The notes beneath the pieces were generated by a model, which was not told the DNA's origin, ran no database searches, and saw nothing but the letters and a program-made list of their open reading frames with translations. A stretch of DNA of 64,000 bases. Origin: Actinomycetes bacterium (GTDB taxonomy: Bacteria; Actinomycetota; Coriobacteriia; Coriobacteriales; Eggerthellaceae). The position numbers and the translations under genes are program-made. This document shows positions 31,528 to 40,573 of this stretch, one piece after another (the stretch's first letter is position 1; every line of letters begins with the position of its first letter). The DNA lies in NCBI GenBank assembly GCA_023429565.1, contig JAEZDJ010000030.1:45822-109821 (forward strand). Direction: 5' to 3'.

Positions 31528-32225
31528 TGGATGCTCCCTTTCAGATACTGGTTGTCGAGGATGACGCGACGGTGCGCAACCTTGTTGCGACGACCCTCGA
31601 TGTGCAGGGGTATCGGCATCGCGAGGCTGCGACGGGCAGCCTCGCGATGCTTGAGCTGCGCTCGTCGGCTCCGATCGACCTGATGATCCTCGACTTGGGG
31701 CTGCCCGACAGGGATGGCGTCGACGTCATCCGCGAGGTGCGCACATGGTCGTCTCTGCCCATCATCGTGCTCTCGGCGCGCCTCGACGATGCCGACAAGG
31801 TGGAGGCGCTCGATGCGGGCGCAGACGACTATCTGGTCAAGCCCTTTTCGGTTGACGAGCTGCTGGCTCGCCTGCGCGTGGCGTTGCGTCGCCTCTCTTC
31901 TGCGGCGGAAGCGGATGACGCGGTCTATCGAAACGGCGGGCTCTGCATCGACTACCAGGCTGCCGTTGTCACCCTCGATGGAGATGAGGTCCACCTCACG
32001 CCCATCGAATATCGGCTGCTGTGCCTGCTCGCGCGCAACACGGGAAAGGTGCTCACCCACAATTACATTCTCAAGGAAGTGTGGGGCATGGCGCTGTCCT
32101 CCGATCTGCCGTCCCTCCGCGTTTTCATGGCGACCCTTCGCAAGAAGATCGAGCGCGACCCCGCGCAGCCGATATACCTGCATACCCATGTCGGCGTCGG
32201 ATACCGCATGCTGCGGGTGGAATGA
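31527..32225 (+). CDS. kdpE: Response regulator KdpE
   Basis: 232 aa from ATG 31527, which overlaps the kdpD stop (TGATG). An upstream in-frame start at 31509 is less likely. The receiver begins FQILVVEDDATVRNLV, with the phosphoacceptor Asp in MILDLGLPDRDG and the Lys in YLVKPFSVDE. The winged-helix output includes LTPIEYRLLCLLARN and LRVFMATLRKKIE...VGVGYRM. It is the partner of KdpD and presumably activates kdp genes. It is convergent with menG, with 25 bases between the stops. Confidence 0.95.
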   Translation: MDAPFQILVVEDDATVRNLVATTLDVQGYRHREAATGSLAMLELRSSAPIDLMILDLGLPDRDGVDVIREVRTWSSLPIIVLSARLDDADKVEALDAGADDYLVKPFSVDELLARLRVALRRLSSAAEADDAVYRNGGLCIDYQAAVVTLDGDEVHLTPIEYRLLCLLARNTGKVLTHNYILKEVWGMALSSDLPSLRVFMATLRKKIERDPAQPIYLHTHVGVGYRMLRVE

Positions 32226-32250
32226 CCCGTGGCCGTTCTGCGTGCCGGCC

Positions 32251-32997
32251 TTATGCCTGTGGCTTCTCGGCGAGGTGGACCGCCGCGATCCCCCCTGCGT
32301 AGTTCTTCCAGGTCACCTTCTGAAACCCTGCATGCTCCAGCATTCGGGCATAGGTTTTCTGGTCGGGAAACGCCCTGATGGATCGGGCGAGGTAGACAAA
32401 TCCCTCGCGGTCTCCCGTCACGAGCCCTCCCCAAAAGGGGATCATGTGCCTGAGATAGAAGCCGTACAGGGCGTTCCAGAGGCGGTTCGGAGGGGTGGAG
32501 AACTCGAGGCACACCAGCGTGCCACCCGGTTTCAGCACGCGGAGCATCTCGGCGAGCGCACGTTCTCGATCGGGCATGTTGCGAATTCCGTACGCCATGG
32601 TGACCACGTCGTACGTCTGGTCTCCGTAGGGGATGTTCTGCGCATCGACCACGTCGAAGTCCAAGGGCACGCCGCAGGCACATCCTTCGTCGCAATGGGC
32701 GCGGGCAACCTCAAGCATCTCGGGGACGAAATCGGTCAGCTGTATGTGTTTTGGATGCTTCATCCGTGCAGCGGCGAATGCCACGTCACCGGTTCCGCCT
32801 GCGATGTCGAGCATGTCGGTGTCTTTGTCGAGGGGTGCCTGCCGTATCATGTCGGCGAGCCAGAGCCGGTACATGCCCATGCTGGAAAGCGCATTGAACC
32901 GCTCGTATTTCTTGGCTATGGACGAGAATATTTCCTTGACGCGATCGGACGAGATTTCCGCTGGCGCCTCTTTGCCGGTTGCTGTATCTATGCTCAC
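32251..32997 (-). CDS. menG: Demethylmenaquinone methyltransferase (MenG/UbiE)
   Basis: This 248-aa class I SAM methyltransferase has the UbiE features: VKEIFSSIAKKYERFNALSSMGMYRLW near the N-terminus, motif I LDIAGGTGDVAFAAA, and the signature YGIRNMPDRERALAEMLRVLKPGGTLVCLEFS. It methylates demethylmenaquinone to menaquinone, the quinone that would feed the exported flavoprotein reductases in this window. It is convergent with kdpE and divergent from the NhaC gene. Confidence 0.95.
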   Translation of the reverse strand: MSIDTATGKEAPAEISSDRVKEIFSSIAKKYERFNALSSMGMYRLWLADMIRQAPLDKDTDMLDIAGGTGDVAFAAARMKHPKHIQLTDFVPEMLEVARAHCDEGCACGVPLDFDVVDAQNIPYGDQTYDVVTMAYGIRNMPDRERALAEMLRVLKPGGTLVCLEFSTPPNRLWNALYGFYLRHMIPFWGGLVTGDREGFVYLARSIRAFPDQKTYARMLEHAGFQKVTWKNYAGGIAAVHLAEKPQA

Positions 32998-33424
32998 AGA
33001 TGATGCTCCGTCATGGTCGTGATGAAGTTGCTGAAGGCATGATACCTCAGCTTGGACGATCCGTGCGCGCGCTGTCGGATCCGTTCGTTCTGCGGAGCGT
33101 GTCGAACAGCGGGCTGTGCACGAGGGGGACTCTCGGAGTTCGGGAGCTTTGGGTGCGGGCTTGGCGCGTCCGGCGTCCGTCCGTCGACTGAAAAGTATAG
33201 CACGCTTCGGGCATGGGCCTTGATCGTCCCGGCTGGCGAATCGGAGGCGATGCCTGCAGATTGCCTATCTGTGCTGCGAGGATGTGCCTGCTTGGGCGGG
33301 CGCCGCTTCGTCCGTTTTTCGTCCGTTTCGCGGGATAATGCCGTACAATGCAAAACGGTCGTCCAACGGATCCGCATCAAGACATCCGAGAGCGAGGGGC
33401 CGTCGCTCTTTGGCAGGGGGCACG
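32998..33424. other. Intergenic region between menG and nhaC-like gene
   Basis: There is no convincing gene in 427 bases. Near the nhaC-like gene, GATAAT (about 33340) and TACAAT (about 33349) could be -10 elements. A repeated TTCGTCCGTTT (two near-copies around 33310-33332) precedes them. Short ORFs here have no ribosome site or recognisable product. Confidence 0.5.
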
Positions 33425-35062
33425 ATGAAGTTTTCGAAGCTTGTGCGATCGCTCATCCTCGTGGCAGCGGTCACGATTCTTTTCATGGCGATCACCGCCG
33501 CCGACGGATCTTCTCCCGACGCGCCGTTCTACGGTCGGGCTTGGGCCCTCTTCCCTCCCGTCATAGCCATCACGCTCGCTTTTGCCACGAAAGAGGTCTA
33601 CTCGTCCCTGTTTCTCGGTGTGCTTGCGGGCGCTCTGCTCTATGCGCAGTTTGACGTGCTGGGGACGCTTGCTCATCTTGTGGAGGTGATCGGTGGAAGC
33701 CTGGGGGACAACGGTGGCATCCTCATTTTTCTGGTCGCCCTTGGCATCATCGTGGCGCTCATGGAGAGGAGCGGGTGCTCGGCCGCCTATGCGCGTTGGG
33801 TCGCGACGAGGATAAAGACGAAGACGGGAGCCTTGCTCTCGACCACCGTTCTGGGCATCATGCTGTTCGTCGACGACTACTTCAACTGCCTGACCACAGG
33901 AAATGTCATGCGCCCCGTCACGGACCAGCATCAGGTGTCCCGCGCGCGCCTTGCCTACAACATCGATTGCACGGCCGCTCCCATCTGCATCATCGCCCCC
34001 GTGTCGAGCTGGGCGGCCGCCGTCGCGGGGTACATCCCCGACGAATATGCGGGTTCCATAGACGGGTTCATGCTGTTCGTCCAGCAGATACCGTTCAACT
34101 TCTACGCTCTGCTCACCATCGTCATGCTGGTCAGCCTGGCGTTGCTGAAGTTCGACTTCGGACCCATGGCCCGTTACGAGCGCATGGCGGAGGAGGAGGG
34201 CGACATCTATGGGGGGACCGGCAATCTGTACGCGGACGCCGGAACCTTGGAGGACAATCCGCGTGCCAAAGTGTCGGACATGGTTCTGCCCATCGTGGTC
34301 TTGATCGTGTCCTGTGTGGTGGGGCTTCTGTACAGCGGAGGTTTTTTTGCCGGCGGAGTGTCGGTGGTCGACGCCTTCGCCAATTGCGACGCGTTTCTGG
34401 GGCTTCCCATCGGCGGCATCATCGCCTTGTTTTTCACGGTTGCGTGGTATTTGGGGCGAGGGATCGTTTCGACCGAGGTGTTCGTGGACAGCATCCCGAA
34501 GGGATTCGTCCTGATGGTTCCTGCTATCCTCATACTCACCTTCTCATGGAGCTTGGAGAGGGTATGCAACGACAGCCTGGGCGCGACGCAATTCGTCCAG
34601 GCGTTTATGGCGAACAGCAGCTTCCCCCTCATGATCCTGCCTTTCATCCTGTACATCCTGGGGACGCTCATCTCGTTTGCGACAGGGACCGCTTGGGGGA
34701 CGTTTGGCATCCTGATTCCCATCGTCTTGGCAATCTTCGGCGGCGAAGTGGACACCTTGTGCCTGATTTCCATCTCTGCGGCGCTGGCGGGTGCGGTCAC
34801 CGGGGACCATTGCTCGCCCATCTCCGAAACCGCCATCATGTCGTCCACGGCCGCCCAAGTCGATTTCATGCAGCACGTCATGACCCAGCTTCCCTATGCA
34901 GGGTTCGTGGCGGCGATGTCTGGCATAGGGTTCCTGCTTGCGGGATTCATCCAGAATGCGCTCATCTGCCTCCCGCTGGTCATCGTGCTGATGGTTGTCA
35001 CGCTGGTGGTCATCAGGAAGGTTGGCGCGAAGCGCGGTTTTGTGTATGTGAGGCAGAGCTGA
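33425..35062 (+). CDS. NhaC-family Na+/H+ antiporter-like membrane protein
   Basis: 545 aa from ATG 33425, with GGCAGGGGG upstream; the open frame extends upstream but loses family similarity. It has about 11-13 membrane helices. Family features are LVALGIIVALMERSGCSAAYARWVATRIKT, the polar motif GIMLFVDDYFNCLTTGNVMRP, and the late segment FATGTAWGTFGILIPIVLAIFGG...AGAVTGDHCSPISETAIMSS. The VDDYFN and GDHCSPIS motifs are typical of NhaC/ArsB-superfamily carriers exchanging cations or organic acids. It is followed by an amidohydrolase gene 120 bases on. The substrate is not certain. Confidence 0.9.
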   Translation: MKFSKLVRSLILVAAVTILFMAITAADGSSPDAPFYGRAWALFPPVIAITLAFATKEVYSSLFLGVLAGALLYAQFDVLGTLAHLVEVIGGSLGDNGGILIFLVALGIIVALMERSGCSAAYARWVATRIKTKTGALLSTTVLGIMLFVDDYFNCLTTGNVMRPVTDQHQVSRARLAYNIDCTAAPICIIAPVSSWAAAVAGYIPDEYAGSIDGFMLFVQQIPFNFYALLTIVMLVSLALLKFDFGPMARYERMAEEEGDIYGGTGNLYADAGTLEDNPRAKVSDMVLPIVVLIVSCVVGLLYSGGFFAGGVSVVDAFANCDAFLGLPIGGIIALFFTVAWYLGRGIVSTEVFVDSIPKGFVLMVPAILILTFSWSLERVCNDSLGATQFVQAFMANSSFPLMILPFILYILGTLISFATGTAWGTFGILIPIVLAIFGGEVDTLCLISISAALAGAVTGDHCSPISETAIMSSTAAQVDFMQHVMTQLPYAGFVAAMSGIGFLLAGFIQNALICLPLVIVLMVVTLVVIRKVGAKRGFVYVRQS

Positions 35063-35182
35063 CGGAAAAGGGGCGGAGCGCATCCTTCCTCACGCCGAAT
35101 GGCCTCTGTGGATTTGCGGGAGAGCGCGCTGGCGGTGCTATCATACGGGCACACGATTATTCAGGAGATAGGCGGGCCATCC

Positions 35183-36538
35183 ATGTTGCTGTGTGCACAA
35201 TACATCCTTCCCATCACCTCTAAACCGTTTCGCAACGGTGCGGTGCTCGTCCGTGACGGGCTCATCCGCGATATCGGGACGATCGACATGCTGAAACTCC
35301 GCTATCCCGACGAGGAAATAGTCGACTATGGCCTGGCAGCCCTTCTTCCCGGTTTGGTGGATCTGCATACCCACCTCGAGAACGCGGTCATGCGCGGCAT
35401 CGTGCACGACGTTCCCTATACGACCTGGATCATGTCCATGGTGGAGAAAAGCTCGAAGATGGATGTGGGCGACTGGTATGACTCCGCCATCCTCGGCGGC
35501 CTTGAGGCCCTTTCCAGCGGCATTACTTGTGTCGCCGACATCACGGCGACGGGTGCTGCCTGCACGGCGACGCAGAAACTGGGCATGCGCAGCGTCATCT
35601 ACCGCGAGGTCGGCGCCATGGACAAGCGACGCGTTGACTATGCCATGAGGATCGCCGAGAACGACATCATGCACTGGCGCGAGGAGGTCGACTCGCAACG
35701 CATCACCATTGGGATTGCCCCCGCGGCGGTGTACACCTGCCATCCCTCCGTGTTCACCAAGGTCGCGGACTTTGCCCGCAAGGAAGACGTTCCGGTCGCC
35801 ATGCATCTTGCGGGCAGCCGCGAGGAGTTCAACTTCATCAAATACGGGTCGTCGCCGTTCTCGGTGCACGGCATGGACAACAGGCGCGGCTACGTCGAGA
35901 TTCCCCCCTGGCTTCCCACGGGGACGACCCCGGTTCGCTATGCTTTGAACTGGGGGGCGTTTGAGTCCGACAACGTCATGGCCATCCATTGCGTCCATGT
36001 TGACGACAACGATATCAAGAAGCTCAAGGAATACGATGTGGCCGTGGCTGCCTGTCCCCGCTGCAACGCGCAGCTCGGCATGGGCATTGCGCCGCTCACG
36101 GAATTCTTGCGAGCCGGGCTGCGTGTGGGCCTTGGCACCGATTCGCCGGCAGCAACCGAGTCCACGGACATCCTCACCGAGATGAGGATCGGCATGCTGG
36201 TCCAGCGTGCCGTGAACGTCGGCCAGTTCCTCGATGCGGCGACCATGCTGGAGATGGCGACCATCGGCGGAGCGCGGGCGCTCAAGCTTGATGAGCGCAT
36301 CGGTTCGCTCGAGGTGGGCAAATGCGCAGACATCGTGGCCGTCGACCTGTCGGGGTCGCATCAGACTCCCACGACGGATCCGGTTTCCGCCTTGGTGAAC
36401 ACCTGTACCGAGGCGGATGTTCTCATGACCATGGTGGGTGGCAAGGCGCTGTACGAGAAAAGAAAGTGGCATGTCGATGTAGAGGTGGCGAAGAACATCG
36501 CCCGCGTCATCGAGATCCGCGGAAAGCTTCGAGACTAG
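35183..36538 (+). CDS. Amidohydrolase (TrzN/SsnA/deaminase-type)
   Basis: 451 aa from ATG 35183 (frame open from 35099, but similarity begins at MLLCAQYILPIT). The metal-dependent TIM-barrel ligands are in order: His-x-His in PGLVDLHTHLENAVMRG, a barrel His in MHLAGSREEF, another in MAIHCVHVDDND, and Asp in GLGTDSPAATES. The C-terminal IGSLEVGKCADIVAVDL closes the composite domain. Members deaminate or dechlorinate purine-, adenosine- or triazine-like ring compounds. A probable -10 TATCAT lies about 46 bases upstream. The preceding NhaC-like carrier might import the substrate, but that is inference. Confidence 0.9.
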   Translation: MLLCAQYILPITSKPFRNGAVLVRDGLIRDIGTIDMLKLRYPDEEIVDYGLAALLPGLVDLHTHLENAVMRGIVHDVPYTTWIMSMVEKSSKMDVGDWYDSAILGGLEALSSGITCVADITATGAACTATQKLGMRSVIYREVGAMDKRRVDYAMRIAENDIMHWREEVDSQRITIGIAPAAVYTCHPSVFTKVADFARKEDVPVAMHLAGSREEFNFIKYGSSPFSVHGMDNRRGYVEIPPWLPTGTTPVRYALNWGAFESDNVMAIHCVHVDDNDIKKLKEYDVAVAACPRCNAQLGMGIAPLTEFLRAGLRVGLGTDSPAATESTDILTEMRIGMLVQRAVNVGQFLDAATMLEMATIGGARALKLDERIGSLEVGKCADIVAVDLSGSHQTPTTDPVSALVNTCTEADVLMTMVGGKALYEKRKWHVDVEVAKNIARVIEIRGKLRD

Positions 36539-36557
36539 ACGGTTGAAGGTGTAGGAT

Positions 36558-36755
36558 ATGGGGACGAATCAAAAGCTCACAGCAAAGCAGAAAAGCGAAC
36601 GCATCAAGGCGGCGCAGGAACGCGAGGCCCATGCAAAGGCTCAACGGGAGCGTGCCGAGCGGACAAAAAAGGTGTTCACGGTGGTCATCTGCATTATCTT
36701 GGTGTTGGCGCTCGGCATCCCGACTATGGCGCTCGCCGTGCTCGGCTCGTCGTAA
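36558..36755 (+). CDS. Small single-pass membrane protein
   Basis: The 65-aa protein has a charged Lys/Arg/Glu-rich N-terminal half (residues 1-38) and one hydrophobic helix (VFTVVICIILVLALGIPTMALAVL). It starts 19 bases after the amidohydrolase stop, suggesting cotranscription. No family was recognised. It may be an assembly factor or simply a conserved small membrane protein upstream of the Tat genes. Confidence 0.65.
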   Translation: MGTNQKLTAKQKSERIKAAQEREAHAKAQRERAERTKKVFTVVICIILVLALGIPTMALAVLGSS

Positions 36756-36906
36756 GCCGCGCGTGGATTGCCGAGGCCCGATTTTTCTGTGGAGGGAATG
36801 CCGTCATCGGCACTCCAAACGTTTGTGATACTATAGCCCGGTTACTGCGAAAGCGGGCCTGGATGGCTCGCCGGACGCGTGGAAGAGACTGACAAAGGGG
36901 TTATCC

Positions 36907-37653
36907 TTGTTTGGCATAGGTGGATTCGAGCTTTTCCTCATTCTGCTGTTTGGGTTCCTCATCTTCGGACCCGACAAGCTGCCTGCCATGGCGAAGACGC
37001 TGGGCAAGGCCATTGCGAAGTTCAGAAGCGCTCAGGAAGAGATGAACAAGGTCATCAAGACCGAGGTGTATGACCCGTCTTCTGACGAACCTTTCAAAAA
37101 CCCGCTCGAGGCCCTTTCGAAGGTGGGCGAGAGCGCGAAGAATCTCGGCAAGGACGAAAAGTCCGAGACGTTCTCCGAGCGCAAGGCGCGCTACGACAAG
37201 GAACGTGCCGCGAAGAAGGCCGCCGAGGAGAAGAAGGCTGCTTCGGCAACGGCTGTCGCGTCGACGGCCGCCGCTTCGGCGAAGTCGGAAGACGCGAAGA
37301 AGGCGGCGGAGGAAGAGGCTGAGCCGGCCACCAAGCCAAAATCCACGCCGACGCCAGATGAGCTGTATGGCACGAAGCCTGCCGCGAAGAAGGCCGATGC
37401 TGCCTCGCCCGAAGAACCCCCGGTTGCAGAAGGCGAGAAAGCGGAAAAGGCTGCCCCGCAGAAGGCCAAGGCAGCTGCTCCGAAAAAATCCCCAACCGCG
37501 AAAGCGGCGTCCAGCTCGAGTGTCGTGAAAGATTCCGAGAAGGCTGCGGCAACGACGTCCGCGAAGAAGGAAACTCCGGCTGCGGGGAAAAAAGCAGAGC
37601 CGTCCACGGAGCAACCCGTGACGCCTGCTGAAACTGAAGAGAAGGGGGAATAG
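36907..37653 (+). CDS. tatA: Sec-independent protein translocase TatA with long Ala/Lys tail
   Basis: The start is TTG 36907, with AAAGGGG 6 bases upstream. The TatA/B core is MFGIGGFELFLILLFGFLIFGPDKLPAMAKTLGKAIAKFRSAQ: a short helix, the FGP hinge, then an amphipathic helix. About 180 residues of Ala/Lys/Glu/Pro low-complexity tail follow, so the 248-aa length far exceeds a typical TatA (about 90). It forms the Tat channel with TatC directly downstream, and exports folded cofactor proteins such as the Tat flavoproteins in this window. TatB-like function cannot be excluded. Confidence 0.92.
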   Translation: MFGIGGFELFLILLFGFLIFGPDKLPAMAKTLGKAIAKFRSAQEEMNKVIKTEVYDPSSDEPFKNPLEALSKVGESAKNLGKDEKSETFSERKARYDKERAAKKAAEEKKAASATAVASTAAASAKSEDAKKAAEEEAEPATKPKSTPTPDELYGTKPAAKKADAASPEEPPVAEGEKAEKAAPQKAKAAAPKKSPTAKAASSSSVVKDSEKAAATTSAKKETPAAGKKAEPSTEQPVTPAETEEKGE

Positions 37654-37656
37654 CTC

Positions 37657-38496
37657 ATGCCTGTCGGACCGGCTCGTATGCCCCTCTTTGATCATCTTGG
37701 CGAGCTTCGTATGCGTTTGGTGCGCATCGTGGTGTGCCTGGCTGTCGCTGTCTGCGTTTTTTACTTGGCAACTCCCACGGTCGCTCAGTTCCTTGCGCTT
37801 CCGATTTCCGAGTTCATGCCCCTCGACGCAAGCGGCAACATCGACTTTGCGCTCTTCGACCCCTTCGAGGCCTTTTCCATCCGGTTCAAGCTGTCGCTCT
37901 GGGTGTCCATCGTCGCATGTGCGCCGATCATCCTCTGGCAGATCCTCGCATTTTTTCTGCCTGCCCTCAAACCGTCCGAGCGCAAATGGTTCGTTCCGAC
38001 TTTTGCTGCAGCCGTCGGGTTGTTCATATTCGGAACCCTGTTTTGCTATCTGGTCATTCTGAATCCCGCTTTCCAGTGGCTGACGGATCAATCGGCAGGC
38101 CTCGGCGAGATCGTGCCGCGTGCAAGCACCTATCTTGACATGATCATCAAGTTCGAGGTGGGTTTCGGGCTTGCCTTCGAGCTTCCGCTCGTCATCTTCT
38201 ACCTCGTCATTTTCGATGTCGTCCCCTACAAGAAGCTGCGAAGCAGCTGGCGTGTCGTGTACGTGACGCTCATGGTCTTTTCGGCCGTGGTGACGCCGGA
38301 CGCGTCTCCCGTCACCATGTTGCTCATGTTTGCGGCCTTGGTGGTGCTGTATGAGGGCAGCCTGTTCATTTCCCGTATTGTGTTAGGCAAGCGCATCAAG
38401 AAGCAGAACGAGGAGCTTGATCGCGAAGAGGCCGAGGACAAGGAATGGAATGAGGAATGGACTGCCGTCAAGAAGGCGAAGGAGTCCAAGGAGTAA
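37657..38496 (+). CDS. tatC: Sec-independent protein translocase TatC
   Basis: 279 aa with six membrane helices. The N-terminal signature is MPLFDHLGELRMRLVRI. The conserved FxLKLSLWxS-type second segment reads FSIRFKLSLWVSIVACAPIILWQILAFFLPAL, followed by LKPSERKWF, and helix 4 contains FEVGFGLAFELPLVIFYLV. It is the Tat signal-binding subunit. The gene starts 3 bases after tatA, preceded by GAAGGGGGA. The charged C-terminal tail (about 30 residues) is Glu/Lys-rich. Confidence 0.96.
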   Translation: MPVGPARMPLFDHLGELRMRLVRIVVCLAVAVCVFYLATPTVAQFLALPISEFMPLDASGNIDFALFDPFEAFSIRFKLSLWVSIVACAPIILWQILAFFLPALKPSERKWFVPTFAAAVGLFIFGTLFCYLVILNPAFQWLTDQSAGLGEIVPRASTYLDMIIKFEVGFGLAFELPLVIFYLVIFDVVPYKKLRSSWRVVYVTLMVFSAVVTPDASPVTMLLMFAALVVLYEGSLFISRIVLGKRIKKQNEELDREEAEDKEWNEEWTAVKKAKESKE

Positions 38497-38528
38497 CTTT
38501 CCGACACCGCTCGGAGAAGGAGCGCGAA

Positions 38529-38900
38529 GTGCACGAACTGGGAATCATGACAGGCGTGATGCAGGCTGTCGAGTCGTCGGCGAAAGAGGCTGGCGCGACC
38601 CGGGTGCTCAAGGTCACTCTGTCGGTGGGCGAGATGACGGAGGCTATCGAAGACGCGTTGCAATTCGCCTTCGAAGTGCTGTCGGAGCATTCGATGTGCG
38701 AAAGTGCCGAGCTTGAAATCGCCATGGTGAAGCCAAGGAGCCGCTGCCTCGAATGCGGTGCCGAATATGAGCATGATCGTTTCCATATGTTCTGCCCCAC
38801 CTGCGACAGCTTTGCCACTGAGCTCATCGCTGGGCGTGAGTTGCAGATAGACAGCATTGAGGTCGATCTTCCCGACAACGACCAAGAAACCGAGGGATAG
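38529..38900 (+). CDS. hypA: Hydrogenase nickel incorporation protein HypA
   Basis: 123 aa from GTG 38529 (GAAGGAG 7 bases upstream), giving the family N-terminus MHELGIMTGVM in which His2 and the amino terminus bind nickel. The zinc-binding domain has two Cys pairs, CLEC and CPTC. HypA works with HypB to insert nickel into NiFe hydrogenase. It is 32 bases after tatC. No hydrogenase structural gene or hypCDEF is in the window. Confidence 0.94.
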   Translation: MHELGIMTGVMQAVESSAKEAGATRVLKVTLSVGEMTEAIEDALQFAFEVLSEHSMCESAELEIAMVKPRSRCLECGAEYEHDRFHMFCPTCDSFATELIAGRELQIDSIEVDLPDNDQETEG

Positions 38901-38902
38901 TC

Positions 38903-39556
38903 ATGCAGATCGATATGAAGCAACCCATCCTCGACAAGAACGACGAGTTGGCCCGTGAGCTCCGCGAACGTTTTGCGGCCCACCACGTGTTCGTGCTTGA
39001 CCTGCTCGCCAGTCCGGGGTCGGGCAAGACGTCCACCATCCTGGCCACCATCGATGCGCTGCGCGATGAATTCAACATTGCCGTCATCGAAGGCGACATT
39101 GCCAGCAACGTCGATGCGGAAAAGATTAAGGCACAGGGTATCGCCGCAGTTCAGATCAACACTGGCGGCGCGTGTCACCTTGAGAGCGCAATGGTCAAGC
39201 GAGCGGTTGACATCCTTGATCTAGAGCGTCTGGATCTCATCATTTTGGAAAACGTCGGCAACTTGGTGTGCCCCACGGACTTTGACCTCGGGGAAAACGC
39301 GAAGGTCATGATCTTGTCGGTGCCCGAAGGCGACGACAAGCCCCTCAAATACCCGGGAGTCTTCCAAGTGTCCGAGGCGGTGGTCCTCAACAAGATTGAC
39401 ACCCTGCCCGTGTTTGACTTTGACCGAGACGCGTTTGAGGCTTCCGTCAGGCAGCTCAATCCCCAGGCCCCCATCTTCCCCCTTGCCGCCACGAAGGGCG
39501 ATGGCGTGGACGAGTGGGCCGGATGGCTGGCTCGCAGGATTCGCGAGGTCCAATAG
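38903..39556 (+). CDS. hypB: Hydrogenase nickel incorporation GTPase HypB
   Basis: 217-aa SIMIBI GTPase with P-loop LASPGSGKTSTI, the VIEGDIASNVDAEKI switch region, the metal-site GGACHLES, the LENVGNLVCPTDFDLGE motif, and base recognition LNKIDTLP. There is no His-rich N-terminal nickel-storage stretch. It begins 2 bases after hypA. Confidence 0.96.
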   Translation: MQIDMKQPILDKNDELARELRERFAAHHVFVLDLLASPGSGKTSTILATIDALRDEFNIAVIEGDIASNVDAEKIKAQGIAAVQINTGGACHLESAMVKRAVDILDLERLDLIILENVGNLVCPTDFDLGENAKVMILSVPEGDDKPLKYPGVFQVSEAVVLNKIDTLPVFDFDRDAFEASVRQLNPQAPIFPLAATKGDGVDEWAGWLARRIREVQ

Positions 39557-39635
39557 AATCCTCGCAATCTGCTCGTAACATGCGGAGCGCATACTGGGGC
39601 TGCAGCCTGAAGCTGGGATGATAAGGAGCGCAAAC

Positions 39636-40454
39636 ATGCAAGCGAGAGAACGGTACCGCACGTGTGTCGAAGCGTTGAAGGCATACGCGGACAATGCGGG
39701 ATTCGAGGATGTTGTCATCGGCCTTTCGGGCGGAATGGATTCCAGCCTGACCGCCGTCATGAGCGTCGATGCGTTCGGTGCCGACCATGTGCATGGGGTG
39801 GTGCTTCCGGGGCCCTACTCGACGGAGCATTCGGTCGATGACGCGTGGGAACTTGCCGACAACCTGGGGGTGGACATCTGCACGGTTTCCATCTGTGAGC
39901 CGTTTGAGGCGTTCGAGAGCGTTCTCGCCCGTGCGTGTGGCGGCGAGCTTGCCGGAGTCGCCGCGGAAAACACCCAGGCGCGGTGCCGCATGGTGTGCCT
40001 GATGGCGCTTTCGAACGCGCGGGGATGGATGCTGGTCAACACCGGCAACAAGAGCGAAGCGATGATGGGCTACTCCACGCTTTACGGCGACACGGCGGGA
40101 GCGTTTGCGCCCATAGGAGGCCTTTACAAGACCGACGTGTATACTGTGGCGCTCTGGCGCAACGAGGAGGCGGCCGCGCAAGGCATTGTGCCGCCCATTC
40201 CGTCACATGTGTTCAGCAAGCCTCCCAGCGCCGAGCTTTCTCCCGGGCAAGAGGACGAGAAGAGCCTGGGGATTGACTATCCCACCCTCGACGCGCTGCT
40301 GGTTGCGCATGTTGAACGGGGAAAGGACTCCGAGGAGCTGATTGCCGAGGGGTTTGATGCCGCGATGGTGCAACGGGTGCTTTCCACCATTGCCTCCACG
40401 GCTTTCAAGCGTGCTCAAGAACCTCCCTTCCCCCAGGTTCCCTTCTACGGATAA
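39636..40454 (+). CDS. nadE: NAD+ synthetase
   Basis: 272 aa from ATG 39636, with AAGGAG 8 bases upstream (an earlier ATG at 39618 lacks a ribosome site). The N-type ATP pyrophosphatase loop is VIGLSGGMDSSLTAVM. Conserved segments are GVVLPGPYS, ENTQARCRMVCLM and NTGNKSEAMMGYSTLYGD, plus the C-terminal KPPSAELSPGQEDEKSLG. It lacks a glutaminase domain, so it should use ammonia. It is 79 bases after hypB. Confidence 0.95.
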   Translation: MQARERYRTCVEALKAYADNAGFEDVVIGLSGGMDSSLTAVMSVDAFGADHVHGVVLPGPYSTEHSVDDAWELADNLGVDICTVSICEPFEAFESVLARACGGELAGVAAENTQARCRMVCLMALSNARGWMLVNTGNKSEAMMGYSTLYGDTAGAFAPIGGLYKTDVYTVALWRNEEAAAQGIVPPIPSHVFSKPPSAELSPGQEDEKSLGIDYPTLDALLVAHVERGKDSEELIAEGFDAAMVQRVLSTIASTAFKRAQEPPFPQVPFYG

Positions 40455-40573
40455 ACCGATTCTCCGCGGCGTGATGCGTTGGAGTTCCCGAGCCGGCGGC
40501 ACATGCTGGAGCGCTGGTTGCGAAGATTGCATGGGATGACCTCATGGGCCGTGCAATGCGGCCAACGGGTCTC

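Noticed and set aside
37376..37392. TGGCACGAAGCCTGCC inside tatA as a sigma-54 promoter
   Set aside because: It is in the middle of a coding region with a weak -12 element; chance match.
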